Below are positions 11,364 to 24,014 of a stretch of DNA of 64,000 nt, piece after piece (the first letter of the stretch is position 1; every line of letters starts with the position of its first letter). Under the pieces are notes generated by a model that had not been told where the DNA came from, did no database searches, and saw only the letters and a list, made by a program, of their open reading frames with translations. Position numbers and translations under genes: made by a program. The DNA comes from Nymphaea colorata. Taxonomy: Eukaryota; Streptophyta; Magnoliopsida; Nymphaeales; Nymphaeaceae. Where the stretch lies: contig NC_045144.1 of NCBI RefSeq assembly GCF_008831285.2, forward strand, positions 4,270,268 through 4,334,267, in the 5' to 3' direction.

Positions 11364-12710
11364 CACGACCAACATCGCCTTACCATTCTTTCTGTGTATA
11401 TGTGTTTGATTGCTTGATATAAAGAAATTTCCATTATGAGAAGTTGTGACGCGTTTAGAGGATGACTACTTAAGATAGACGTCAAAACTTTTACCTGACA
11501 AAATCTTATCGATTCTCTTACTGGGTGGCACCGCTCATATATATATATATATATATAATTTTTGGGAAGGATTTCCCCAAGCAAATGATGACTCGGATTA
11601 TTTGTGATAAATGTTTCTTCAATTGTAAAATGATGTCAACTAAGTCTACATTTGGTAACCTCAAATCTGAGGGACGTCCCAGGCTGATCTTAAATCAATA
11701 TCAAAACCATGGATCCTTAGTCCGAGGGAGGAGTCGGGCCTGCGAAGGCAGGCTCACAAAATTGTTTGTTTTCATATTGAAATTTCATGACAGTTTTGTT
11801 TATATGCATATAGGTGCCTCCTCAAATTTTTAAAATTTGTATTAACTAGTGCCCCTTAACCAAAGTTCCTGGCTCCTCGCTTAGATCAGGCTATAGATCC
11901 ATGGTCCTAAAGACCCCCGCCTCCCTGAATCTGTGGTGGCCTCAGATCTGAGATACAAAGGCCATGAAAGATAGCCTAATAGTTCACATCAACACCGCTA
12001 TATCTTGACTTTATAATGGTGTTTTAATCTTTGTAAACCTTTTGAACTGTGTTTTACTGTGCTCATGAGACCACAGAGACACTGATTATCAGTTAATCTC
12101 ATTTATGCATAACTTATGTGCATGAAATTTTAGACCAGCCAATTTCATTCTTAGTTGCATGCTTGGCCCAATTACCATCACTAGGGGCATAGGCTCCCTC
12201 ACACAGCAAACTCCCCTTCGCAAATAAATTAATGACAGAAAGTTTCTATTCCTTTAATTGCTGCCATTTTCCGGCAGGTCAACCTGAACAAAGGTAGAAA
12301 CTCCCACCCGGCCATGCCGATCACGTTGAATCCAGCTAAAAGAATTTGTCATCTTCGTCCCTCAGGTTCACGCGTCCTTATTGGTCAAATTTGGTCTTCT
12401 CCTCTCTGCATCAGATTTTCCTCATCTGTCCTTTCCTCACCCTTCGAATCACAGGTAGAAACGAAACTCTCATTTTCAAAATACTTTTAACAATGGTTCA
12501 AGATGATTTTGGAGTCATGAATCACCATGGCTGCAGACACCATTTTACTTGGGTGATGACTAGAATGGTGATCAATGGATGTATCGGCGAACTAGCTATC
12601 AAGGGAATCACTTGAAAGCAAGAAATCCATAAATGTATAGAACTATAACCGACGCCCCCTTGAGAAAATACCAAGTTTTCTGCTAACCGTTACAAAATAA
12701 GGGTGTCCTT
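11364..12710. other. Intergenic stretch with an inverted-repeat element
   Basis: Nothing coding is supported. A TA tract lies at 11537-11556. The segment 11659-11952 has inverted ends: CTCAAATCTGAGG...CCATGGATC on the left, and in reverse CTCAGATCTGAGG...CCATGGATC on the right, consistent with a MITE of about 290 bp. No target duplication was found. Confidence 0.4.
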
Positions 12711-12712
12711 TT

Positions 12713-12722
12713 TCTTATAAAT
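12713..12722 (+). promoter_or_regulatory. TATA box of the GDSL gene
   Basis: CTTATAAATT lies about 70 nt upstream of the ATG at 12790, leaving room for a leader of roughly 40-50 nt. No other element was identified with confidence. Confidence 0.5.
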
Positions 12723-12789
12723 TCTTAAAAGGATTTAAAGCATAAATGCATGACTCCCCACATTCAAAATCTCTCGGGAGCACACAAAA

Positions 12790-13648
12790 ATGGAGCAACT
12801 CAAGGCATGCAGCCTAGCCTTTATTTTTGCAGTACTGTTTTTGGCCTCTCATGGCAGTGGAAGAACGTCTGAATCGGCAGTGGCACCAGCAGCAGAAGCA
12901 GAAGCACAGGCACCAGCTGTGCTTGTGTTTGGAGATTCACTGGTTGATAACGGGAACAACAATTATCTCGAATCGTTGGCAAAGTCCGATTTCCCGCCTT
13001 ATGGTGTCGATTTCCCTCAAGGACCAACTGGTAGATTTTCCAATGGCAAAACGATAATCGATTTCATCTGTAAGCTGTGCTTCCGTCGCCACCAGCCTTA
13101 CCACTCACCTTATTATGCATTTTCTCTTGTATTGTTCTTCTGGTGACTTTCTAAGATCTCTTAAAAGTTTCCAGGTGAAATGATTGGTATTCCATACCTT
13201 CCACCATTCGTAGACCCCAACACCACAGGCAAAAAAATCCTTGCGGGAGTAAATTTTGCATCTGCAGCTGCTGGCATCCTCGATGACACTGGACTAAACT
13301 ATGTAATATGTCTTTCAGCTTATATATATACAAAAGAGAGAGAGAGAGAGAGAGAGACTGCAACGTCATGTGGTTTGTCATGGCTGTTGTGATGTTGCAG
13401 GGGGAACGCATAAGCTTGAGCGAACAAGTGGTGAATTTTGAGAGCATGTTGGAAGAACTAAGAAACGAAACAGGGGAGGAATTCGAGAGGTACATGGGCA
13501 AGGCAGTAGTGGTGCTGGTGTTTGGAAGCAACGACTACATTAACAACTACTTGATGCCCTCCCTCTACCCCTCAAGCTACAACTACAACCCTCAGGCCTA
13601 CGGCGACCTCCTTATCCAACACTACACAAGGCAGATTCTGGTAAGCAT

Positions 13649-13737
<89 letters not shown>

Positions 13738-15111
13738 GACTTCACCAAAGAACTCGGATGTTTTCTGCTTATACGTCTAGGCAACAATGTGTTCAATATT
13801 CTCAACGCGTCCATTGGACATTATGAGAATTTGACAGCTTTATGTTGCTTTAAATTTAACTAAACTTGGTCATAAAATTGACTTAGCTCATTTGGTTTCG
13901 ATGACACTGTCAAACTTGTGGATTTAAGCTTCTTGAATTCATTGCTGGAGTCAGATTTTAAAAAACCAGCTAAACAATAAGAAAGATAGTGGGATGTTGA
14001 ATCCGTAACTTAGTAAAAATCAGGAGTTAATTGAATGAAAGAACATCAAACTTAATACCACCAAAAGTTGGCATCAAACTTTGGCTTGCTTTTCTGCAAT
14101 TGCACTGTAGAAATCAACATTCCTAGGTTTTTCTATAAAGCTATTTTGTATGTAATTGGTAGCCATATTCGAAAAGCTCTATTTCCTGACAAATGGTTTA
14201 CGTTTACTTGTGAATTCCCATTATTTTTTACAGTAAACGATCATTCCCGCGTTGGTATTCTCTCCTTGAGTGCAGTTAATTAAATCATTTATTTCTCCAT
14301 TTCAAGCTTGAGTCAGGGCCATCGTGCAGGTAATTACAAGTTCTAAGGGGCTAAACACATGGCTGCATGTCTTCGTGCAGGCACTTCACAGTCTGGGTCT
14401 GAGGAAGTTCGCCATCGCCGGAGTTGGGCCGCTTGGATGCATCCCCAATCAACTAGCCAAAGAAGATGTCCGCAATGGCTCATCCTGCGCAGCTCGCGTC
14501 AACGACATGGCCATTCTGTTCAACAATGGGCTGGCATCGCTGGTGAACGACCTCAACTCCAACCACTCCGACGCAGCCTTCACCTACATAGACGTTTATC
14601 GAATTGTAGGAGAAATGCTCAACAGTCCTGCTACATACGGTTTGTCTCATTCTCTGCACCTTTCCTTTCCTTCTGTTCATCATCTTCCATCTCTTTATTT
14701 AATATCCAATAAACATTATATATGGATAATTGCAGCTTATTCATCCTTCAGTCTACGTTATATTTATATTTATATTTAGATTTTCTTCTCCGTCATCTTC
14801 AAGCTCAAGAGAGAATGTTCTTACGTTCTGCACAATCGCTTCTCACTGCAATGTTGGATCAACATCAACGCATTTTTTCCATTGTGGTAGGTTTTACAGT
14901 AAGAGATCGTGGCTGCTGCGGGGTCGACACCGATCAGGGGCAGATTGATTGCATCCCCCTCACTCCCCCTTGTCAAAACAGGAGCGAGTACGTTTTCTGG
15001 GATGCCTTTCATCCCACTGAAGCAGCAAACAGAGTGCTGGCTCAGAGGGTTTATGCCGGTCCCTCTTCCGATTGCTACCCAATCAACGTCTCTCAGCTCC
15101 TTATGATATAG
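12790..15111 (+). CDS. GDSL-type esterase/lipase (SGNH hydrolase), five exons
   Basis: Complete gene; exons 12790-13069, 13175-13302, 13401-13640, 14381-14639 and 14891-15111, all GT-AG, total 375 residues. The family hydrolyses ester bonds of lipids, cutin monomers or other acyl esters, usually outside the cell. Residues 1 to about 25 form a signal peptide (hydrophobic FIFAVLFLA). Catalytic blocks are all present: block [16 protein letters not shown] with Ser50, block [13 protein letters not shown] with Gly118, block [14 protein letters not shown] with Gly178 and Asn180, block V DAFHP with Asp340 and His343. The [13 protein letters not shown] segment follows the fourth junction, as in plant homologues. 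Length and five-exon structure are typical. Substrate cannot be read from sequence. Intron 3 (740 bp) carries a long CT/TA microsatellite and a second possible acceptor. Confidence 0.94.
13650..13736. repeat. CT/TA compound microsatellite in GDSL intron 3
   Basis: About 18 CT units followed by about 24 TA units, beginning 10 nt after the exon 3 donor. A shorter GA tract lies in intron 2 at about 13335-13358. Both are length-variable candidates. Confidence 0.95.
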
Positions 15112-17142
15112 ATTATCAGGAATTCTACTGTTAAGTGACCTCTGTGTAAGGCTTCAATATATCTGTGTCGCATGAGTACTGCTTCAAATAGACTGCGGCT
15201 TCAAATAGGCTGCTCCACTTCGAGTCAAATGAGCGCCATGTGCTTCTTGGGTGTCGCGGTCAATAATGGCTATTAACTTTTAGTCTTTTATGCTTCAGTT
15301 AAATGCATGTATACTCTTTTATGTGTATAAGCTTTTCGCCACGGAGTCCTTTTCTTACCTGACCTTGATTTTGTTGGATTGTGTTTCATGCTTTCATATA
15401 TAATGTGTCTGGAGATTTGCCAAAAGACAAGAACGGTAACTTTGATGCATGGAATTACTTGGCAACGAGTATCTCAGTATAGCATCGTAAGATGGAGGGT
15501 GCCAAAGAACGTTGTATATATTTTTTCTATATAAAATTCTTTGTTTCCCATATAAGGTCTGAAAAGAGAGTGGTAACCAACCTATGAAGAACTGAAGGGA
15601 CCCGCTGTAGCTATAAGGAATCAAGGTTTCTTGGTTCCTAGATATCTGACACGATCATTTTTTTCTATAGATATAAAAAGTTAAAAGGGATTCACAGCAA
15701 TAAATGCCAACAAGATTTTATATTCATCTGATCCCCAGTGAGCAGCAAACAGAAGAGATCCCCCAAATTCCCCTAGTCTCTTCTTCATCCTAAATTCTCA
15801 CCATCTAATGCTTGCCACCTCTTTGAATCGCCACTGGTGGGGTTTTTTTTTTTTTCTCTTTCTTTCTTTCTTTCTTAGCAGTTCCTGAATTATGACCGCG
15901 TCGTGTTAATGGTGACAGTTGAAAGAATGCGCTCGCCAAGCTTAGCACCCTTTCAGCTGGGACCGGGCAATAACAGATAACAGCCCCTTGGCAGCCTACA
16001 GCAAAAGACTTGAACAAGTCCAACTTAGATCAGATTTTCTATTGAATCAACAATCTTGTGAATGACGCAGTAGAACAACCAAGTATGAACCCTTGCTGTA
16101 AATGCAGGTAACAGATCATAGAGGGTCATGGATTCACAGAAGTACAAAGTGGTTGGCGATTTTTAAATAGGCCAACCACCATGAAAATCTTAACATTTTG
16201 CAGAGACGTGTTTGAATCGGAGAGTTTAGCAGAACTGATGGTAAAGCCCCTTGGGTGTACCAGCCTGTTCTCAGTAGGTGCACCTGAGCCCTGGCTTCAG
16301 CTTTCGCAAATTGTAGTGCTTATGGGATTAGAAGCAGCCATAGCCCACCCCACTGTACCATCGCCTTTGGCTCTGCTACAAGCAGGAAGTCACAAACTTT
16401 ATTTCCACTCCCCATTATAGTCTTATTTGAATAAGAAGTTCTGAACACCGTACAGGAGAAACAGGTAAAACTTTTCTAATCACGACAAACAGAAAAATGC
16501 TCCATTCTATGTCTCTACTCATTTAGATATGATCCCCTTTTGGCCACCAAGTACGTCACTAACTCATTACCAGATTTGTGTACATCTTGTTCAGGAGATG
16601 CACCACAGACAAGATGTATAACATAAAGAAAGAAAAGTAAAACACGGATATGCTTCACCAGGTATTTTTTGTTATAGATGCAGTGATGGTGAAGAAGAAG
16701 ATGAACACCAGCATTATCCGTGGAGCTGAGAACATACAGAAGTGATTTCTGAAAATTACTTGGCAGGAGGCAGGAACAAAAACGAGGGCATACCAGGTTC
16801 TCCAGAACGATGTCACACCGAGGTTGCTGCAAGCAGCCAGCTTCAGCGATTTTCTTTACATGCAGTGCCTTGTAAAGCTTCATTTGATGCGGGACAATCC
16901 TTTCCTGAGACCCCGAAACAAATAAATTTTCACCGAAAACAATGGCAGCAAACAGCGTCTAGGATGATGGCTTGCAACTTTCTGAGCTGAAGCCGTTGCA
17001 CGAACTAAGAGATCAGTCACTAGATCAACAGAGGGAAATATTTACACGGAATATTGAGAATAATGCGGGCCCAGCCATCGATAGAAAGAAAAAAGGCCAT
17101 CCAAGCAAATCCTCTGAACTGAACTTTCTAATTTTCCTCCGT
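15112..17142. other. Intergenic stretch between GDSL and phytolongin genes
   Basis: Holds the 3' untranslated regions of two convergent genes. The phytolongin transcript may extend leftwards from 17143. A CTTT/T-rich run lies at about 15841-15875. Open frames at 15805-16023, 16181-16420 and 16515-16883 have no domain and overlap each other on opposite strands. Confidence 0.5.
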
Positions 17143-17931
17143 TTATGAAGTAGAGACGCACCGAAGTCCCCGACATACGCCAAGCCAAACTCCAAAAAGA
17201 ATGAAACACAAAACCATATCAACGATGAGCACTATCCACACATGGCGCCACCATTTCCGGCGAGCAAGCTGCTGTGCAGCGAGCTTCCTGCTGGCACTCC
17301 TCTGCAAAGGGAAACCAGATGGATGAACTCCATTTACATTGGAATCAATCACTACATTTACCGTAGGTCCTTTAATCGAACCATTCCCTTCCTCTTCCAC
17401 GTCTGCCTTGACTTCTGCTACGTACTTGGCCTTCTCCAGGAACGGTGTGACTGTCGACGACTCCAAACCATCCTTGTCATGACAAACCAGAGGATCAGAC
17501 TCAGCTGTTACAGAGCACAGGTTCTGACGGTTGCTATCAATTCTAGAGACGTTCTCAAGAGACATAATAAGCCGATGAAGAACAGGAACCAATTCTTCGC
17601 GGAGAGAGAAAGACGTCAAGCCTAAACCACCAGCTTCACCATTGTTAACAACTTTGTTGAAATGATCTCTGACGTTCACAAGGAATTGCAGAACACCTGA
17701 CTTTCCCAGGCCTTCATCAGTAATTGTGAAATAAACATGGTCGTCTTCCATTAGAAAACCAAAAATACGGCTCCGCATCGTCTGCAAATAGTGTGCATGA
17801 AATGGAGGGATTCGCTCTAAGCACAGAGCGGCCCACTTCTCGGACTCTGCATCTCCAGCGGTGTATGCGGCAAGAACTTTTGTTCCTTTAGACACACAGC
17901 AATAGTAGACGGTATTTGGGACGGAAACCAT
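17143..17931 (-). CDS. PHYL1.1: Phytolongin, Phyl1-type (longin-domain membrane protein)
   Basis: 262 residues in one coding exon. Phytolongins are plant-specific proteins derived from longin R-SNAREs (VAMP7 type): they keep the N-terminal longin domain and C-terminal anchor, but a PhyL region replaces the SNARE motif. They act on endomembranes or the plasma membrane. Visible here: longin domain residues about 5-110, opening NTVYYCCVSKGTKVLAAY with IPPFHAHYLQTM, FGFLMEDDHVYFTITDEGL and FLVNVRDHF; then a polar linker of about 100 residues with VNVVIDSNVNG; a basic stretch (ARRKWWRHV); and a transmembrane anchor at about 231-255 (WIVLIVDMVLCFILFGVWL). The start ATG lies directly behind a CACAG acceptor, so the leader is spliced. 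The Phyl1 subgroup is assigned from memory of NTVYYCCVS; Phyl2 is less likely. Confidence 0.9.
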   Translation of the reverse strand: MVSVPNTVYYCCVSKGTKVLAAYTAGDAESEKWAALCLERIPPFHAHYLQTMRSRIFGFLMEDDHVYFTITDEGLGKSGVLQFLVNVRDHFNKVVNNGEAGGLGLTSFSLREELVPVLHRLIMSLENVSRIDSNRQNLCSVTAESDPLVCHDKDGLESSTVTPFLEKAKYVAEVKADVEEEGNGSIKGPTVNVVIDSNVNGVHPSGFPLQRSASRKLAAQQLARRKWWRHVWIVLIVDMVLCFILFGVWLGVCRGLRCVSTS

Positions 17932-19000
17932 CTGTGTACACCAGAGCGAAGCACATCAGAAAGAAATGTAAGGAACATAACCCAGAAACTGTCAGACACT
18001 GACCTTTCTGAGCAGAACTTTCCAAATAAAAGGAGGTGAAATATTTTTCTCTTCCTAGAGTTCCCAACACATCAAAAAATCGTCCAGGAAAAGGTCATGT
18101 GGGCAGTTTTAAAATCCATAATCCAAGAATTGTTCCGAAAAGGAAGTGGAATCAAATTGTTGAGTCAACAGTTCCATAGAAAGAAGAACAATAGCCAACT
18201 TAGAGAACCCGAATTATCCACAATCTGCCTAAAATTTGGACAAACTTGGTCAATAGATCTCAACACCATAGAACCAGAGAGAACAAGAAAAAGGTTGTTA
18301 AAGATCCTCATGGTCTCTTGGGCTTCTATACTAGTAATGGAAAAGAAAGTTCTAACAAATCCCAAAAACTGATACAATTCCCACTTCTATGTTTATAACG
18401 CAAAAGAAAGGTCCAAGGAATCCAAAAAATGATAAAAAAAAGATCCCACTAACACTTCCAACTTCCAGGATCCCCAAGACCCATAAAAAGAAAGGTCAGT
18501 TCCAGTGTACACCGCAAATTCAACTACAGAAATCCTCAAACTCTGAAGAAAACCAATTAATCGTGGATCACTGCTCGTAAAACTAAATATTCACCACACT
18601 GTATGTCCATATTTGCATAATTTCCCAAGATGATACAAGAAGAACGCAGGAAAGGGAAGAAAAGAGAAAGACAGACAGCCGATACTTAAACTCGAATCCA
18701 GCTCAAGTTTCTGTTTGTCCAGAACCGGCGAAAAAAGAAACGTGTATAGCGTTAACCAAATAGGGAAAAAACGAGAAGGAAAAGGGAGGTAAGCCAACCA
18801 ATCTAGGGTTTTGCACTGCTTTAGTTTCTAGCAAGCACTTCGACTGACACTAACGGGCGCAATCTCTGTTCTCTCTCTTTTGCAATGGAGACCGACGAGA
18901 GAGGGGCTTCTTTTACCTGAGCACGTCTAACTCTGTTCGTCGGCAAAGACGCCGATCCCCGGAAATGGCGCCGGGAACGAGAGAGAGAGGTGATGGGCTG
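17932..19000 (-). other. Spliced 5' leader of the phytolongin gene (inferred)
   Basis: On the minus strand GCTCAG|GTAAAAG gives a donor at 18916 and the acceptor CACAG abuts the ATG at 17931, predicting a leader intron of about 985 bp. The first exon would be GC-richer DNA to the right of 18917 (about 18917-19000); its start is unknown. Open frames inside the predicted intron show no domain. Confidence 0.5.
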
Positions 19001-20622
19001 TTGGGTGGTTGCCCGTTGAGAATCCCGCTGCCAACGATTCGACGAAACGCCGCAATCAGGAGTCAATCTGCTCCACCCCTCCCCCACTCCAGAAGTCCAC
19101 ACGCCAATCCAATTTGATCACATTCAATCAGACCAGCTCGTCCTCGTCGTGCTCGCCCCGTCGTCGTCTTCTTCCTTCACATCGCCCTCTCTCTCATCTG
19201 CTAGTCGTTCAGATCCAGCCTTTGGTTGAATCCTGATCTTATTTTTAAAAGCATTTCAGATCCGACTACCATCAAAATTTGACTTTTATTATGTACAATT
19301 AGACCCCATCTTTATTCCATCACAATCGAACACCATCTTGTTTCAGATTGAAACTCATTTGTGAAATTGCATTTACCTGCAATCAAATCTAAACATTTTT
19401 CTACCAAGATGGAGGATTAGATCTATTTACATCCCGGATTGTATGAAATAAATAATCTGGTCCACGAGCAGGTATGCGCGTCAAGGAGTGAACGGTCTAA
19501 TTTTGGTGGTCGGACCTACAAGGCCCAGCCTGACCCACTCAGCCGTTACTTGGTTGTCGGACAGACCCACTCAAACCGATAGATTTGAGGGAAATGGTTT
19601 CATGGTTTGAACTAAATAGATTTGGTCCCAGTGATGTCACCCTCTTTAAAAAAAAAAAATAGATAATGCACATAAAACTTTTATAATTTTGAAAATCACA
19701 ACTATATTTTAAAACACTTATGAATGACGTTTAAGCTTTAGTAATCACTTATTTTTTACACATTTAACCATAAGTAAACTTTCCCTTAAGGGTTTAGACA
19801 AACTATGCAACAATCTCGTCTATTGAAACAGGAGCGTGTGTCACGAAACTCATGGTCGCTGTCACAACTCAGTGTTCTACTCTCTTAGAGCAAAAGGTCC
19901 CGAAGCAAGATTGCTCTGGTGCATAACTAAACTTGACAAAGTTAAGTTTACAGCAATCAATCAATCATGTTGGGCTTGATCATTAAGGAGGAGGTTGATG
20001 GAAAATAAAACTGCAATAATAAGTGCATCTATTTTCTTCATGCAGTACCACCAAAAGAAAACAATATGGTACCAAGCAAGCAGGTATCTCAATAAATTTG
20101 ATATGGACGGATATCTGACCAAATTGTTTCTAAAATAAAAATCAAATTTGGAAAAGTATTTAACATTTGATAAGCAAATCAGATCGAGTTTTGATTTAAA
20201 AAGTGACACTCCCAGTCGGGTTTAGATTCAGGTTCCAAATTAATAAATAACAAATGGTATTCGGATTTGGGTTCCGATATCGATTCAGTTTTAAATAAAT
20301 AGTTTATACTGAATATTCATCTGTTTTAAGAGGTGGTTCTTAACATATCATAACGCGGTTATATACTGTAGATTTTTCTCGTTTGCATTTGAATCCAAAT
20401 ATATGAACATCCAATAAGATTGGATATGGCAAATCGTACATCCGGTTCAAAGCGGAGCCGTTGACGTCCGTAAGGGAAGGAAAGTCGAGAAAACGACGCT
20501 TGAATAGACGTTACATCGATTAGTAATCCAATTCAACCATGCACCCTTCCCTAATCGATTATGAATCGGTAACCAAAAAAAAAATCAGTTTATATGTATA
20601 CCACTTAAAATTTAAGAAAACC

Positions 20623-20655
<33 letters not shown>

Positions 20656-22013
20656 TATGAAGCACCTTAATATCGGTGACCTATAAATGGAAATAATTTA
20701 CCACCTATTCGTTTTGACTTGGTCCATTCACGCTGATTTTTATAAGATTACTTAGATGAATATAAACAAACACAAACAAGAAAGGATTAATTCATGGCAT
20801 AGTGATCCTCTTGGAAAAAAGAAAAAAAAAATTATACAAAGCTTCAATTCCCAGTTTTGTTAATTTCGTCTTCGACAAGGTGAAATTCACAGTTTCACCT
20901 TGAACGTGGATCTCAAATCGTTGCTTTAATTTAAAAAGTGTGGATTTGAGATCTGATGAGTAATCAAACGCAAGCTAAATGTTCAACAACAGCATTTGAT
21001 AAACATGAATAAACAAAAGTCCTTCGTTTTTATATGCTCATGAAAGAGGATTTAGTATATTTTTTAACATTCAAGTTTATAGCTGGAGGATGTGGACTTT
21101 AATAAGCACATTTAAGTCTATCACTTCTTAAATGAATGCATATCGTTGAATATTCAATGAGAATATATATATATATATATATATCCGGGATGTACGAAGT
21201 GCACGTCCGGTTACAGACATGGATGTCCAAATACATTTTTTGAACCGATTTCCAGAACATATATAATTGTTGAGAAAAGTTGGAGTATTTTTTATTTCAC
21301 TTGATAAATGAGGAAAGTGAATTGTGCTTTTGCAATTGAACTAATATATTTGCGATTCCTTTAACTTTTTTTAAGACCCAATTTTAAAAAGGAGTACATA
21401 TACTTAGAACTTGTTGATCAAGTAAAAAATGAAGGAATATAGCTACTAATTATTAATGTTTTGACCAACTTTATTGAAAGCCTACAAAATTAGTTTTTCA
21501 AAATAAAATTACTTAACTAAGTTTTTAAAAAAGGTAATTAAAAGCAGAGGTAGTATAAGTTTGGAATCCAAGCTCCCTCAACTTGCCAAATACTTTACAT
21601 AAGAATATAAGGTTGGTCTTTCTAGCTATTTCATCAATTTTTTTGTTGTGTATTTTTTTAACTTAAACTGCTCATTCCATATTCTTGCAAACAACCAATT
21701 AAGTTGACTAAGCGGTTCATAATAAAATATATAATCTTTCATATCTACCTAATATACAAATTTCATCAAGTAAACTAATTAAAAGATGAAATTGAAATTC
21801 AATATATATATGCCATAAGCCAAATGTTGCTGGATAGTTAAAAGTTAAAAATAAGTTGTTAAAAAGTAGTTCTTATAGAAACATTAGTGACAGTTTATAG
21901 TGCAACAATAGTTGACATTACTTTTAGTAATGGGGTTTATGGTGCTTTCAGTAATAGATGTTTAACTTTTAATCATCCAACAATGATTGAACATCGATTG
22001 AACATCTAGTAAG

Positions 22014-22018
<5 letters not shown>

Positions 22019-22107
<89 letters not shown>
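22019..22107. repeat. TA microsatellite, about 44 units
   Basis: An uninterrupted AT dinucleotide run of about 89 bp, the longest simple repeat in the window. It directly borders the MITE-like segment that begins at about 22110. Confidence 0.97.
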
Positions 22108-22109
<2 letters not shown>

Positions 22110-22560
22110 TGAATGGTGACTCTGGCTATCGAGAATCACCCAGCCATTTAACCAAGACTATTAAGCAAATAGATGATTAAGAAAAAAATGTGGAAACTAA
22201 TATTAGATGGCAAAAATGTCCATCATTTTTTTTCATTGTTTTTCTCCTAATCATCCATCATGTTAAATGAATGACCCTTATTAGATGGCCAGGTGTTAGG
22301 CCTCATGCCTCCTTTGTTGTAGTTCTGTCACCATGAATGGTGACTCTAGCATTTTAAAGTCACCTAACCACATATAACTAGGTTGTCTATCTACTATGCC
22401 TAGACTATTAAAAGAAAAACAATAAAAAAAGATTATGCACATTTTTGTCATATGGTATCAATTCTTACTTTTTTTCTCAACCATTCAGACAACTCTAATT
22501 AAATGGCTATGTGACTCCGAATAACTAGAGTCGACACCGTCTATCTAATATTGATAGATG
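22110..22560. mobile_element. Cluster of related MITE fragments
   Basis: GGTGACTCTGG (22116) and GGTGACTCTAG (22338) are direct copies. In reverse, GGTGTCGACTCTAGTTATTC (22523-22542) is an inverted copy with the same following words (gtcacataGCCATTTAA). This suggests two overlapping or nested elements sharing a terminal sequence. The poly-T core at about 22185-22265 is also found near 22590-22640 and 33240-33310. Class not determined. Confidence 0.5.
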
Positions 22561-23930
22561 GTTGAGAGAACAATATGGAGAAAATTATAAAAACTAATCT
22601 ATCATCTTTTTCTTCTTTGTTTTTCTCGATCATGCTGGATCCAAACACAGTTGGGATTAGATTAAACGGGTGGATAAATCTAAATGAATTGTTGAAGGGG
22701 CATTGGTGCGTGGGTGAAGGGGCATCATGTAGATTTGTCAAACAAAAGTAGAGATAGAAGCGCGTGAAGACTTGCGTGTGGGTCCGGGGTTTTGGATATC
22801 CTCTCGTGGATCTTTCCACGAGTCACCGTCGACGTATGGCTTACTCACTTATTCTCCCGTTGGCCCATTGACCGGGTCTGGCCTTGAACTCCACACCAAC
22901 CACTCCGACCCGATGTAGTGTTACCGAAATTTTTCATTTGACCACACATTTTTTTAGAAAATTTCCCACACGTCCTCTTTCTTGACTCCCATACTTTAAA
23001 TTTTACCTTTGTTTAAGAAGTTTGTGGAAGAAATCGATCAAAATTTTATCCTTAGGTCAAGTTGGATTCAGCAAATGTTGTCAATTCAAATGGGCATGTT
23101 TCTACACCATCAATACATTCACATTTTTATAAACTGTTGGGGGTTTGTGAGTGAGAAAAAAAAAAAAAAAAAAAAAAAAAAAGTGCTTGTAAAGTTTTTG
23201 GTGGTCCGGTCAGTTGTGTTGGGATGTGACTTCATGCAGGCTTGATGCCATACAAGCATCATGTATACTTGTCAACTAAGACTTTTCCATGACAAATGCC
23301 AGATCGAGTGCAATTCTTTTATTTTCTATTAGTAAGCTAGGCACTTATCGGGAGATGAGATGAAATGTCACATAATTAATGCCACAATGTTGTTTACAAA
23401 TTCATTCTCGCCCTTACTTCGGGGTAGGGACACTTAGTGAGTGTCTACCATAAATTTTTTCATTATATATTAAATAAAACTGGTGGTTGATGAATCCATA
23501 CTAATCCTTGATTCATGATTTAGATTTGTTTACAGTGAACCTCTAAGTTGCAACTGCAGCTTCGTGATTTTATGTCCAAGATTTTATGTAATGAGTACCC
23601 CCTGGCCAAAAAATCTCCTGCAACATCCCTGCTGCTAAGCGTCTAGAGGCCTTCTCATTAAGGTTGTCATGATGTTTCATGCGCACAACAGCAAGCAAAG
23701 ATACGAAAGGGGAAGTTTAACTCCATCCGAAAATAATAGAGACTTCAACACGTATGTGATCTTCAATATTAAATGATATAAACAAGACGTTTGGGCATTA
23801 AAATTTAAACCACCTCTCTCTCTCTCTCTCATATCCTTTTAATGCAAATTTCACACAGACGAGTGATCTAGATCAACCTTACAGTGAGTGCCCCACTATG
23901 ATATCATCCATGAAAAAACACCACAGAGAG

Positions 23931-24014
23931 CGGTTTTACGAACTCTCTCTTCTTATATTGTAGTAAGTAAAACAGTTTTACGAACTCTCTCTTCTTAGAA
24001 TGTAGTAAGTAAAA
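23931..24014. repeat. 42-bp tandem duplication with a dispersed third copy
   Basis: The unit cagttttacgaactctctc, continuing to tgtagtaagtaaaa, occurs at 23931-23972 and 23973-24014 nearly identically. A third, more diverged copy lies at 24646-24683. No coding or RNA function is evident. Confidence 0.85.
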
